The notes beneath the pieces were generated by a model, which saw only the letters and a list, made by a program, of their open reading frames with translations, made no database searches and was not told the origin of the DNA. Shown here piece by piece: positions 45,404-54,314 of a DNA stretch of 64,000 bases (position 1 is the stretch's first letter; the number at the start of each line of letters is the position of its first letter). This DNA comes from Verminephrobacter eiseniae EF01-2. Its GTDB lineage: Bacteria > Pseudomonadota > Gammaproteobacteria > Burkholderiales > Burkholderiaceae_C. Made by a program: the position numbers and the translations under genes. Where the stretch lies: assembly GCF_000015565.1 (NCBI RefSeq), contig NC_008786.1, positions 2,728,001 to 2,792,000 of the forward strand. The letters run 5' to 3'.

Positions 45404-47578
45404 GTGCAGCCACCGTTCATCGCGAAGAAGCCGCAAGGCCGTCGAGACCGTCCCCAGAGGCTCAATCCCCTGTCGCTGGCGCTGCTGGCTGCCCTGGCCT
45501 GCGTGCCCGGCGTGTCCGGTGCGCAGGATGCCCGTCCGGACCCTCCGTCCGCCGGCGCGACTGCTGCCCCGGCTGGCGGGGATGCGCCCGAACTCGCAGG
45601 TGTCACAGTGACGGCCCGCCGCGCGGAGGAACGCGCCAAGGATGTCCCCTTGGGCATCGGCGTGATCGATGGCGAAGAGATCGAGGCGCGCCGCCAGCCC
45701 ACGTTGGAGGAGGCGCTGCGCGGCACGCCGGGTGTGAACGTCTGGAGCGATGGCTCGCCCCACAGCGCGAATGTCCTCATCCGCGGCACCGGTTCGATCA
45801 ATCCGGTGAGCACGGACGATGGCGCGGTGGCGCTGTCGGTCGATGGCGTGCCGATGTCCGTGCGCAACATGTCGCTCGGCACGCTCGATGTCGAGCGAGT
45901 CGAGATCCTCAAGGGCCCGCAGGGAACGCTGTTCGGCAGCAATAGCCGGGCGGGCGCGATCAACGTCATCACCAACCAGCCCACCCGCAACCTGGAGGGC
46001 TATGTCCGGGGCGAGATCGGCCAGGACGGCCAGCACCTGGAGGAGGCGGTCATCAGCGGCCCGCTGTCGCAATCGCTCAGCGGCCGCTTGGCGATCCGCA
46101 ACAGCGGCTCGGACCATTGGGTCGACAACGCGCGCACAAGCGAGCCGCTGTCCAAGCCCCGCAGCCTGATGTTCCGCGGCAGCCTGCTGTGGGACGGCGG
46201 CCCGGGCACCAACGCGTTGTTCGTGGCCGAGCGCGAGGAAACCAAGCGCAGCCCGGGCCTCGTCGTGCTGCGGCCCTATGGCGACCCGCCGTCCATGGAC
46301 GTGACGCCGGGCCTGTTCGACCACAACGCGAAGTTGGTGGAGCGCTATTCCGTCACCATCAACCACGACCTGCCCGTGGGGCGGCTCACATCGGTGACGG
46401 GCTATACGAAGTTCGACACCGACTTCGTGGGCGGCTACGACGCGCGTGCCATGCAGGCCATGTTCGGCATGCCGGCGGAGAACATGCAGCGCAGCATGAT
46501 GGGCGGCCACACCACCAGCCAGGACCTGCGCTGGTCGTCCCGGCCGGGCGCGTCTGTGTTCTGGGTGGCGGGCGTGAACCTCTCGCGCGCCGAGCGCAGC
46601 TTCGAGCAGCTCTACCTCAGCAGGAACTTCGGAATCGACCGCCGCTACGAGACGGACAGCCAGGCGCTCTACGGCGAGGTAACCTGGCCGCTCACGAATG
46701 TGCTCAAACTGACCGGCGGCATGCGCCACACCTGGGACCGCAAGTCCTACGACGCCACCTATGGCGGAACAGTGCCCGACGCCCGCAAGCTGCGCGACGA
46801 CTACTCCACCGGGCGGGTGGCGCTTTCCTACGCGCTCACGCCTACGACCAACCTCTATGGCGCGTGGTCGCGGGGCTACGAGTCGGGCGGCATCGGCGAC
46901 CATCCGACGCAGGTGGCCGACAGCGTGCCGTACAAGGCGGCATCGACCAACGCGGTCGAGGTGGGCTTCAAGATGGAGTCCGCCAGCCGCCGCTTCGCGC
47001 TGAACGGGGCCCTGTTCGCCACGCGGGTCAAGGACGACCACCTGCTGGGATTCGATGCGGCGACGCTGGCCACCTCCACGGTGAACGCGGACACGCAGAG
47101 CCGGGGGGCCGAGCTGCAGGGGGTGTGGAGGCTGGGCAACGGGTTCTCGCTGTCGGGCGGCGTGAGCGTCATCGACGCTGAGATCACCAGCAATGTGTCG
47201 GGCGTGTCCGGCGGCGCCATCCGCAAGGGCAACCGATCGCCCGACGTGCCCAAGTGGAGCGGCAGCCTCGGAGTGGCCTACACCCAGCGCCTGTCGGCCT
47301 TTATGGGGCTGCCCACCCCGGTGTTGAACGCCCGGCTCGACTACCAGTACGTTGGCACCCGTGCGGCCGACCCGCAGAACCACTTCGACCTGAAGAAGTA
47401 CCAGAAGGTGGATTTGCGGATCGGTGTGGTCTCCGGCGGCACCGAGGTCTATGTGTTCGGCAGCAACCTGCTTGACGAGCGGTATGACCTCTACGGATTC
47501 GCGCCCACCGCGACGGCCTATGTGGGTGCGCCCGCGCGCGGGCGCACGCTGGGCGTCGGCTTCCGGTACGACTTCTAG
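45404..47578 (+). CDS. fyuA: TonB-dependent siderophore receptor (FyuA-like)
   Basis: A 724-residue outer-membrane receptor. A basic N-terminus and hydrophobic segment (LNPLSLALLAALACVPGVSG, cleavage before or after AQDA) form the signal peptide. The plug domain follows (VTVTARRAEERAKDVPLGI, LEEALRGTPGVNVWSDG, VERVEILKGPQGTLFGSNS), then a 22-strand barrel ending in RTLGVGFRYDF with terminal Phe. FyuA imports ferric yersiniabactin; position and cluster suggest the same. GTG 45404 was chosen because AGGAG lies about 8 bp upstream and it precedes the signal peptide; no ATG fits. ybtP starts 1 bp after the stop. Confidence 0.92.
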   Translation: MQPPFIAKKPQGRRDRPQRLNPLSLALLAALACVPGVSGAQDARPDPPSAGATAAPAGGDAPELAGVTVTARRAEERAKDVPLGIGVIDGEEIEARRQPTLEEALRGTPGVNVWSDGSPHSANVLIRGTGSINPVSTDDGAVALSVDGVPMSVRNMSLGTLDVERVEILKGPQGTLFGSNSRAGAINVITNQPTRNLEGYVRGEIGQDGQHLEEAVISGPLSQSLSGRLAIRNSGSDHWVDNARTSEPLSKPRSLMFRGSLLWDGGPGTNALFVAEREETKRSPGLVVLRPYGDPPSMDVTPGLFDHNAKLVERYSVTINHDLPVGRLTSVTGYTKFDTDFVGGYDARAMQAMFGMPAENMQRSMMGGHTTSQDLRWSSRPGASVFWVAGVNLSRAERSFEQLYLSRNFGIDRRYETDSQALYGEVTWPLTNVLKLTGGMRHTWDRKSYDATYGGTVPDARKLRDDYSTGRVALSYALTPTTNLYGAWSRGYESGGIGDHPTQVADSVPYKAASTNAVEVGFKMESASRRFALNGALFATRVKDDHLLGFDAATLATSTVNADTQSRGAELQGVWRLGNGFSLSGGVSVIDAEITSNVSGVSGGAIRKGNRSPDVPKWSGSLGVAYTQRLSAFMGLPTPVLNARLDYQYVGTRAADPQNHFDLKKYQKVDLRIGVVSGGTEVYVFGSNLLDERYDLYGFAPTATAYVGAPARGRTLGVGFRYDF

Positions 47579-47579
47579 G

Positions 47580-49481
47580 ATGGCCGGCGGAGAAAGCGGA
47601 GAAAGCGTCGAAGGCGGGAACCCCGGGCCGCAGTCCCCGGCCCCGCGTGAGCGGGCGGGCCGTGCCGGGTTGCGGGCCTGGCGCATCATGCAGCCGGTGC
47701 GCGGCCAGATCTGGCGTGCGATGGGCCTCGCGGCCATGGCGGCGCTGCTGAACCTGGGAGCCCTGCTGGCGTTGGCGCATGCGGCACGCCAGCTGGCCGG
47801 GGCGTCCGGCCAGTGGCCCGTGGCGCCGCTGGCGGCGGCCGCTGCGTGCGTGGCGGGCAGCTATCTGATGCGGCTGGCCGGGTTCAACCAGTCCCACCAT
47901 GCAGCCTTCCGCCTGGAGGCGGTGCTGCGCCAGCAGTTGGCACGGCACCTCACGCGCGTGCCGCTGGGCGAGATCCAGCGCTGGGGCGCGGGCGCGCTCT
48001 CGAAGGTCCTGCAGGACGACGTCAAGGCCCTGCATGTGTTCGTGGCCGACAGCACGCCGCTCTATGCCCGGGCCTTCGTGATGCCCGTGTGCGCGGGCTT
48101 CGCGCTGCTCTGGCTCGATGCGCGGCTGGCCCTGGCGGCGGTAGCCCTGCTGGCCGCAGGCTTCGGCGTGCTGACGCTGGCGATGCGGGGCGCGGCCGAC
48201 ATGGGCCGGCGGTACGACGAGGCCCGCGAGCGGGTGAGCGCCGCCGTGATCGAGTTCGTGCAGGCGATGCCCGTGGTACGCAGCTTCGACACCGGCCAAT
48301 CGACTTTCGGCCGCTACCGGCAGGCGCTGGACGGGTACCTCGAGGTGCTCACCCTCTGGTACCGGCAGGCGGGCTTCTCGGCCCGCTTTTCCTTCGCCGT
48401 GCTGAACCCTCTGCCCACTCTGCTCGTGCTCCTTTGGCTTGGTGGATGGCTGGTGGTGGGCGGCGGGCTCGACTTCGGGACCTGGGTGGCCGTGCTGCTG
48501 CTTGGCGCCGGGATGGCCGAGGCGATGATGCCGATGATGGTGCTCCGCCAACTGGTCGAGAAGGCCCGGCTGAGCGCCGACCGCATCCAGGAGGTGCTGG
48601 CGCTGCCGGTGCAGCCGGTGTCGCAGGATGCCGCGCGCAGCAGCGTGCCGGCGGACGCCGGGGTGGTTTTCGAGAACGTCAGCTTCGGCTATGGCGACGC
48701 GGGCGGTGCGGGGGCACGGGGGCTGGCACTGCGCGGCGTGAGCTTTCACGCCGAGCCGGGCACCGTCACTGCGCTGGTCGGCCCCTCGGGCGCGGGCAAG
48801 ACCACCGTCGCACGGCTGATTCCGCGCTTCTGGGACGTGCTGGACGGCCGCGTGGCGGTCGGCGGCGTCGACGTGCGCGACCTGGCCCCGGAGGTGCTCA
48901 TGGCCCAGGTCGGGTTCGTGTTTCAGGACACATTCCTTTTTTCTGACACGGTGGCCGACAACATCCGCCTGGGCTTGCCGGACGCGGGCATGGAGGACGT
49001 GATCGCCGCCGCCATCGCCGCCCAGGCGCACGGGTTCATCGAGGCGCTGCCCCAGGGGTACGGCACGCCCGTGGGCGAGCGGGGCGCCTTTCTTTCGGGC
49101 GGGCAGCGGCAGCGCATCGCCGTCGCCCGCGCGATCCTGCAGAACCGGCCCATCCTGGTGCTCGACGAGCCGACCGCCTTCGCGGACCCGGAGAACGAGC
49201 TGGCGCTGCTGACGGCCCTGTGCGCGCTGATGCGCGGAAAAACGGTAATCATCGTGGCGCACCGCCTCGCCACCGTGCGCGACGCGGACCGGATCCTGGT
49301 CTTCGAGCGGGGACAACTGGTCGAATCCGGGCGCCACGAAGCGCTGGCCGCCGCCGGGGGCGTCTATGCGCGGCTGTGGGCCCATCACGAGCAGGCGCAG
49401 CGCTGGGCCCTGCGCTGCGCGGGCGCGGAGGCGCGGTGCGCAGAGCCCCTTCCGGAAGCGCCGCCGGGGGTGTTGCCATGA
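47580..49481 (+). CDS. ybtP: ABC transporter, fused permease/ATPase (YbtP-like)
   Basis: A 633-residue half-transporter with six predicted membrane segments in residues ~40-330 (LMRLAGFNQSHHAAFRLEAV, EFVQAMPVVRSFDTGQ) and a C-terminal ATPase: Walker A LVGPSGAGKTTVARL, Q-loop VGFVFQDTFLF, signature LSGGQRQRIAVARA, Walker B ILVLDEPTAFADPE and HRLATV switch. YbtP and YbtQ form an inner-membrane importer for the iron-loaded siderophore despite an exporter-type fold. It starts right after the receptor stop and its stop overlaps ybtQ (ATGA). Confidence 0.92.
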   Translation: MAGGESGESVEGGNPGPQSPAPRERAGRAGLRAWRIMQPVRGQIWRAMGLAAMAALLNLGALLALAHAARQLAGASGQWPVAPLAAAAACVAGSYLMRLAGFNQSHHAAFRLEAVLRQQLARHLTRVPLGEIQRWGAGALSKVLQDDVKALHVFVADSTPLYARAFVMPVCAGFALLWLDARLALAAVALLAAGFGVLTLAMRGAADMGRRYDEARERVSAAVIEFVQAMPVVRSFDTGQSTFGRYRQALDGYLEVLTLWYRQAGFSARFSFAVLNPLPTLLVLLWLGGWLVVGGGLDFGTWVAVLLLGAGMAEAMMPMMVLRQLVEKARLSADRIQEVLALPVQPVSQDAARSSVPADAGVVFENVSFGYGDAGGAGARGLALRGVSFHAEPGTVTALVGPSGAGKTTVARLIPRFWDVLDGRVAVGGVDVRDLAPEVLMAQVGFVFQDTFLFSDTVADNIRLGLPDAGMEDVIAAAIAAQAHGFIEALPQGYGTPVGERGAFLSGGQRQRIAVARAILQNRPILVLDEPTAFADPENELALLTALCALMRGKTVIIVAHRLATVRDADRILVFERGQLVESGRHEALAAAGGVYARLWAHHEQAQRWALRCAGAEARCAEPLPEAPPGVLP

Positions 49482-51382
49482 GCGCGGTACCGATGGCGAC
49501 CTCTTCGCGGCTCTCTGCGGCGCTGGCTTGCACCCGCGCGGCCTGGGCTCGGCTGCTGGGGGCCGTAGGGCCGCACGCCCCAGCCCTGCGACGCTGCCTT
49601 GCGGGGCTGGCCGCTGCCGCTGCCCTGCAGGGGCTGGCCCTTGCCTGCGTCTTGCCGCTGTTCACGGCGCTTTTCCCCTCGCCCGACGCGGGCGCGGCGC
49701 TAGTGTCGCGTCACCGATCAGATGTCGTAGGCTGCGCGCAGCCATCGGAGCGCAGCGCAAGGCGCAGCGCGCAGCCAATACCGAGCGTATTGGCAAGCGA
49801 TGCAACGCCGCGATGCGCTTCGATGGCCAGCGCAGACCGACAGATGACCGGTGACGCGACACTAGGTTGGCTTGTCGCCATGACGGCACTGGCCGGTCTG
49901 GCCACGGCCCTGCGATGGCACGCGCAGGGCTTCGAATACGGCGGCCAGTTGGCCCGGGCCACGCACGATCTGCGCCTGCGGCTGGGCGAGCAATTGCGCC
50001 GCATGCCGCTGGAGCGGCTGCGCGAGAAACGGTCCGGGGAGATGAACGCGCTGCTGCTGGGCAATGTGGACGAGCACCTGAATTACACCGTGGCCATCGC
50101 CAACCTCATTCTGCTGGCCACCGCCGCGCCGCTGGCGCTCGCGCTGGCCGTGATGGTGTTCGACGCGCGGCTGGGCGCACTGCTGCTGGCGGTTTTCCCC
50201 GCGCTCTGGCTGCTCCACCGCTGGCGCCGCCCGGCCCTGGCGCGCGGCATGCGCGAGCTGAACGAGGCGCATCGGCGCTGCCATGCCGACATCGTCGAAT
50301 ACACGCAGGGGCAGACTGCGCTGCGCGCGGCCTGCCAGGAGGGGGGGCGCGCGGCGACGCTGTACGCGGGCTTCGAGCGCCTGCGGGAGATCCAGGCGGC
50401 CGCCCACCGTCAGGGCGCCAGGCCATCCGTCGTGACCGCCAGCATCGTCGAGCTGGGCCTGCTGGGGATCGTCGCCGCGGCGACCGGCTGGGTGGTGTCG
50501 GGCACGCTCCATCCCGCAGCGGTGGCGGCGCTCATGGTCATCACCGTGCGCCTGTCCGAGCCGATGGCGACACTGGTCGGCTACACCACGGTGCTGGAGA
50601 TGATGGACGCCGCGCTGGAGCGGATCGAGGCGCTGCTGGCCATTCCCCCGCTGCCTTTGCACACGCCGCAGGCCGTGCCCGGGCACTTCGATGTCCGCTT
50701 CGAGGGCGTCGGCTTCCGGTACGCCGGTGCGCAGGAAAGTGCCCTCGCGGACTTTACGGCGACGCTGCCGGCGCGGGCCATGACGGCGCTGGTGGGCTCG
50801 TCCGGCTCCGGCAAGACCACCGTGGCCCGGCTGCTCCTGCGCCATGCCGACCCGCAGGCAGGGCACATCGCGATCGGCGGCATCGATATCCGCCACATGG
50901 CTCCAGAGGTGCTGAACAGCCTGGTGTCGGTGGTGTTCCAGGACGTGCATCTGTTCGACGACACGGTGCTGGCCAACATCCGCATGGCGCGCCCTGACGC
51001 GGACGACGATGCGGTCCGCGCCGCCGCCCGCGCCGCGCAGTGCCTGGACTTCATCGAGCGCCTGCCGCAGGGCTGGAACACCCGGCTGGGCGAGATCGGG
51101 GACCTGCTCTCCGGGGGCGAGCGCCAGCGGATCTCGATCGCGCGAGCGCTGCTCAAGAATGCGCCCATCGTGGTCCTGGACGAGCCTACTGCCGCGCTGG
51201 ACACCGAGAGCGAGCTGGCCGTGCAGCGGGCCATTGACACCCTGGTGCTCGACAAGACCGTGATCGTGATCGCGCACCGCCTGTCCACCATCGCCGGCGC
51301 CGACCGCATTCTGGTGGTGGAGGGCGGCCGACTGGTGGAGCAGGGGCGGCACGACGAGTTGCTAGCGTACCGTAATGATTGA
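49478..51382 (+). CDS. ybtQ: ABC transporter, fused permease/ATPase (YbtQ-like), with MITE and altered C-terminus
   Basis: A 634-residue half-transporter (580 without the insert). The first membrane segment (LAAAAALQGLALACVLPLF) is followed by MITE-G residues 76-129 and then the second segment. The ATPase has LVGSSGSGKTTVARL, VVFQDVHLFDD, LSGGERQRISIARALL and VVLDEPTAALDTE. In this fold the loop between helices 1 and 2 faces the periplasm, so 54 Arg-rich residues would have to cross the membrane. The last residues YRND come from IS630 debris that begins at the CTAG near 51362, so the natural C-terminal 15-20 residues are missing. Function is therefore doubtful, though the catalytic motifs are complete. 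Confidence 0.88.
   Translation: MSAVPMATSSRLSAALACTRAAWARLLGAVGPHAPALRRCLAGLAAAAALQGLALACVLPLFTALFPSPDAGAALVSRHRSDVVGCAQPSERSARRSAQPIPSVLASDATPRCASMASADRQMTGDATLGWLVAMTALAGLATALRWHAQGFEYGGQLARATHDLRLRLGEQLRRMPLERLREKRSGEMNALLLGNVDEHLNYTVAIANLILLATAAPLALALAVMVFDARLGALLLAVFPALWLLHRWRRPALARGMRELNEAHRRCHADIVEYTQGQTALRAACQEGGRAATLYAGFERLREIQAAAHRQGARPSVVTASIVELGLLGIVAAATGWVVSGTLHPAAVAALMVITVRLSEPMATLVGYTTVLEMMDAALERIEALLAIPPLPLHTPQAVPGHFDVRFEGVGFRYAGAQESALADFTATLPARAMTALVGSSGSGKTTVARLLLRHADPQAGHIAIGGIDIRHMAPEVLNSLVSVVFQDVHLFDDTVLANIRMARPDADDDAVRAAARAAQCLDFIERLPQGWNTRLGEIGDLLSGGERQRISIARALLKNAPIVVLDEPTAALDTESELAVQRAIDTLVLDKTVIVIAHRLSTIAGADRILVVEGGRLVEQGRHDELLAYRND
49701..49864 (+). repeat. MITE-G, in-frame element inside ybtQ
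   Basis: 164 bp with TA flanks; two internal substitutions relative to copy F. Follows Leu75; removal of 162 bp joins PSPDAGAAL to GWLVAMTALAGL. The frame is open, giving VSRHRSDVVG through MTGDATL. Confidence 0.95.
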
Positions 51383-51699
51383 ATCAGTAGTAATTCTCCG
51401 AGTTGGGTCGAAGTACTTCCACTGCACGGACTTGGGTTGCTCGTCGTACTTGCGGATGTAGCGCATGGGCTTTCTCTTGAGATCGGGTACCGAGGTGAAT
51501 ACGCCGCGAGCGATCACGTCGCGCTCGATCTTGGCCAACTACAGTTCAACCTGGTTGAGCCATGACGAGTAGGTCGGCGTGAAGTGCATACGCAGGTTCG
51601 GATGCTCACTGAGGAACGCGTCAACCAGCTTGGTCTTGTGTGCCGAGAGGTTGTCGACGATGACGTGAATTTCCTTGCCGCGCGGCTGATGGGCCACGA
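51362..51699 (-). mobile_element. IS630-family transposase, C-terminal fragment
   Basis: The minus strand reads HQPRGKEIHVIVDNLSAHKT, then LVDAFLSEHPNLRMHFTPTY, SSWLNQVEL, a stop (TGG to TAG), LAKIERDVIARGVFTSVPDL, and YFDPTRRI before ending. These are the last DDE-domain parts of an IS630/Tc1-mariner transposase. The 5' two thirds and both inverted repeats are missing. It abuts the cut ends of ybtQ and the second thioesterase. Confidence 0.85.
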
Positions 51700-52272
51700 T
51701 TCCAGGAACGGGCCGTCTTGCAGCAACACCGGATCCGTGCCGCCCAGCCGCGTGAGCTCACGAACGATCTTTTCGCGCGAGAACGCCGCACGGCTGACGG
51801 TGGGGCAAACGGTGCGCGGCGCGCCCCGGCCTGCCAGCACCAGGGCCACCGGCATGCGGCGGCCTTGCCGCTGTCGGCGCAGCGCGAGCTCGAACGCCAG
51901 GATCGCGCCCATGCTGAAGCCGAACAGCACATAGGGCCGGTCGGTCAGCTCGCGCAGGCCTTCGTCCATCGCATCGAGCAGCGAAGGCAACTCGGTGAAT
52001 GGCGCTTCGGACAGACGCCGGCCGCGGCCCGGCAATTGCACTGCGGTGAATTCGAGCCAGTTGAGTGACTGGAACTCTTTCAGCCAGGGCTGGAAGAAGC
52101 TCGCGTTGCCGCCCGCGTGATGGAAGGCGATCAGCCGCAGGCGGGCATCGTGCGCTCCCGTCTGGAGCCCGACCCACGGCGAGCGCACGGGCCACGCGCT
52201 CACCCTCGGGGCCGGCGCCGGGCTTGTCGCCGACGTGGGTGCCGGTCTTGTCAATGCGTCCAGGTACGACAT
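51700..52272 (-). pseudogene. Second type II thioesterase, C-terminal end lost to IS630 debris
   Basis: Residues 1-~190 are a good external thioesterase: LRLIAFHHAGGNASFFQPWL, VQLPGRGRRLSEAPFTEL and the elbow FGFSMGAILAFELALRR with the nucleophile Ser. After LLQDGPFLES the reading runs into the IS630 fragment (out of its frame) and continues as nonsense to 51514. The late catalytic Asp and His are gone, so it should be inactive. It lies 1 bp after the phosphopantetheinyl transferase stop and was probably cotranscribed with it. Confidence 0.82.
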
Positions 52273-52273
52273 C

Positions 52274-53047
52274 TCAGATCCTCCATCCTTGCCATGACCA
52301 CTGCCGAACGGTGGGCGACGGCCGCGCGCCGTTGCCTCGGGGATCTGCCCAGGCCAACGCCGCAGACCAACCGACGCCGGCCAAGTCCAGCGACCAAAGT
52401 TGCAGCCCTTGCATCGCCGAAGGGCCGTCCAGCAGCCGCGGGCGGAACTGCGGGCGAAACTCGACGCAGAACGCGTCGAGCGGAAACCTCAGACCCACGC
52501 CGGTGGCCTTCAGGCACGCTTCCTTCAGCGTCCACCAGCGGTGGAAGCCAGGCACGCGCTGCTCATCGGCCAGGCTCCAGAATGCCGCTTTCTCGCTGAC
52601 GCTGAAGTAGTGCGCGACCATCGCCATCAGGTGCGCAGGCTCGGACCAACGCTCGATGTCGACGCCGACCTCGTGCCGCCACGACACCGCTACGAGCGCC
52701 ATGCCAGCCGAGTGGCTCAAGTTGAAGCGCAGCGGGCTCGGCACGTCGGCCAGGCAGGGCTTGCCGTTGGCATCAGTGCGCAGCTCGATCGCATCCGGCG
52801 AGCGCCCGAGCGAGCAGCCCAGGATCCCACGCAGCGCCGCATGCGCCGCCAGATAGCGCCGGCGCAGCAGCGGGAAAGCGAACCGCTCCGCCCGCGCGCG
52901 TTCGTCGGCATCCAGCACTTGCGCGCAATCGTCGGCGTGGGCGTGCGGGTCATCCAGATTGATCTGCCACACGTGCAGGCCGTCTTCGGGATGCGAGCAG
53001 GCCACGCGGTTGGCCGCCTCCCGACGTTGGTAAGCAAAATCGATCAT
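52274..53047 (-). CDS. 4'-Phosphopantetheinyl transferase (Sfp-type, YbtD-like)
   Basis: A 257-residue Sfp-type enzyme with the family motifs LRFNLSHSAGMALVAVS, EVGVDIERW (Mg-binding Asp) and FHRWWTLKEACLKATG (WxxKEAxxK). It attaches the phosphopantetheine arm to carrier domains such as the five in the irp1/irp2-like synthetases. The ATG overlaps the stop of the SAP-domain gene upstream (ATGA). It is intact, so the synthetases could be primed even though the next gene is broken. Confidence 0.9.
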   Translation of the reverse strand: MIDFAYQRREAANRVACSHPEDGLHVWQINLDDPHAHADDCAQVLDADERARAERFAFPLLRRRYLAAHAALRGILGCSLGRSPDAIELRTDANGKPCLADVPSPLRFNLSHSAGMALVAVSWRHEVGVDIERWSEPAHLMAMVAHYFSVSEKAAFWSLADEQRVPGFHRWWTLKEACLKATGVGLRFPLDAFCVEFRPQFRPRLLDGPSAMQGLQLWSLDLAGVGWSAALAWADPRGNGARPSPTVRQWSWQGWRI

Positions 53048-53721
53048 GTTGGAGGCTTAAACGGTTTGAGCGTCTCGGCCCAGTTGTCTTCGACCTCGCG
53101 CAGGGCGATACTGCTGGCATAGTCGCGCGGACCGCGCGACTGGCGCAGCTCGTTCCAAGCGGCTGCCGCGTCCTTCAGGGTCTTGCCGTGGTTGCGCTCC
53201 TTGTCGCGCATATAGTCTCTAACGAAGCGGTTGTACTCCCAGGTGTGCATCAAAGTAGGCTTGTAGTTCTTGTCTTTTCGCCGTTCGTACTCGGCAATCC
53301 ATTCGGTCGCTAAGTCGCCATAGGTTAGTTGTCGGTGCGTGTTGGCACGGCGAAATCTCTGCAGGTGCGCGGTGAAGTGAAAGTGCGGGCCGATGACTGA
53401 CTCGAAGAAGGCTCGGGTGTTGGCATCGCACTTGTAGTCGGGACCGATCCGTGTTTCGAACGTGATCGTGTGATCGCCGGTAGCTGCACGAGTCGCTTTG
53501 GCACGAGCAGACTCCCGTGGCGCCATGACCAGCCTGCCGCAGAGGTGATCGCGAACCCTCTCTAACACTTCGTGCTTGTGCCCCTGGGTCGACAGACCCA
53601 ACTCGCGGCAATAAGTCACCAACTCCTGCATGTACCAGTAGTACGCGTCGAGCGCCTCCGGTGCCATGCCAGGTTCCAGCGACGGACGATCGGGATGTAC
53701 CTTCAGCATGGTGGTTTTCAT
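53044..53721 (-). CDS. SAP-domain / DUF6434-type protein
   Basis: A 225-residue protein. A SAP-like helical pair (TYCRELGLSTQGHKHEVLERVRD) is followed by FETRIGPDYKCDANTRAFFE and a C-terminal region rich in Tyr/Trp/Arg (WIAEYERRKDKNYKPTLMHT, RQSRGPRDYA), matching the SAP plus DUF6434 layout as I know it. SAP motifs often bind DNA; no function is established. ATG 53721 chosen, with ATG 53709 possible. Its stop overlaps the phosphopantetheinyl transferase start, an odd partnership that may be accidental coupling. Confidence 0.65.
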   Translation of the reverse strand: MKTTMLKVHPDRPSLEPGMAPEALDAYYWYMQELVTYCRELGLSTQGHKHEVLERVRDHLCGRLVMAPRESARAKATRAATGDHTITFETRIGPDYKCDANTRAFFESVIGPHFHFTAHLQRFRRANTHRQLTYGDLATEWIAEYERRKDKNYKPTLMHTWEYNRFVRDYMRDKERNHGKTLKDAAAAWNELRQSRGPRDYASSIALREVEDNWAETLKPFKPPT

Positions 53722-53754
53722 CTTCGATGACTTGCGCAACAGCCTCACTCCCAG

Positions 53755-54195
53755 TCACTTCACAGACACATACACGTCGGCGCCCTGTGGGCTAATCAGC
53801 TCGAAGTCGCAAGCGTAGCGACGATTCAAATCAGTACGACCCCAAACGTGTTTCCAAATATCACGGATACCATTTGGGTCGGCAGTGTGAAACTTGGCAT
53901 AACGCCCTTTTTCAATATGGTGCATCACCAACTCCTCGTTCATTGGAGGAACATACGGATGAAGCATTACTGCACCCAGGACAATTGTGTAGGGGCCGTT
54001 GGCATCGCTTTCATAATCAAGATATGCCTCGCAGATTTCAGAATCAACTTCAAGCCCAAGCTTGCGTTTGATATCTCGTTTAAAAAATTCTTTCCATAGA
54101 AGTTCAATTTTCTTGAAACCAGCATCACTGTTGTCCACTCTAGAAGAGATACCGACAATTGTCATGCCGTCATAATCAACAATTTCATATTCCAT
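53755..54195 (-). CDS. GyrI-like / effector-binding domain protein
   Basis: A 146-residue protein starting MEYEIVDYDGMTIVGISSRV. It has the alternating strand-helix pattern of the GyrI-like (AraC effector-binding) fold: FKKIELLWKEFFK, ICEAYLDYESDANGPYTIVL, ELVMHHIEKGRYAKF, IWKHVWG, CDFELISP. Stand-alone members bind small hydrophobic molecules or inhibit gyrase. Its base composition is clearly more AT-rich than neighbours, pointing to recent transfer. It is followed 34 bp later by the SAP-domain gene. Confidence 0.78.
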   Translation of the reverse strand: MEYEIVDYDGMTIVGISSRVDNSDAGFKKIELLWKEFFKRDIKRKLGLEVDSEICEAYLDYESDANGPYTIVLGAVMLHPYVPPMNEELVMHHIEKGRYAKFHTADPNGIRDIWKHVWGRTDLNRRYACDFELISPQGADVYVSVK

Positions 54196-54209
54196 TGAAG
54201 CCTCAAAAT

Positions 54210-54296
54210 TCAGTTGATTCGATAAGTACCTGGGTAAAATTTCTCGGGCAAGGTAGGCCTTTGCCGCCAGTCAGCATCAATGGATGGAGTACTCAT
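54210..54296 (-). CDS. Possible 28-residue small protein upstream of the GyrI-like gene
   Basis: ATG 54296 is preceded by AAGGAAG at a good distance and opens a short frame (MSTPSIDADWRQRPTLP... ending YRIN) that stops 15 bp before the GyrI-like start. It might be a leader peptide or the stub of a gene cut by the IS481 element next to it. No homology is recognised. Confidence 0.3.
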   Translation of the reverse strand: MSTPSIDADWRQRPTLPEKFYPGTYRIN

Positions 54297-54314
54297 AGGG
54301 CTTCCTTGGCTAAG

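Noticed and set aside
45380..47737. Long minus-strand open frame opposite the TonB receptor
   Set aside because: His/Arg-rich composition and no start signal; the plus strand is a full receptor with signal peptide and plug.
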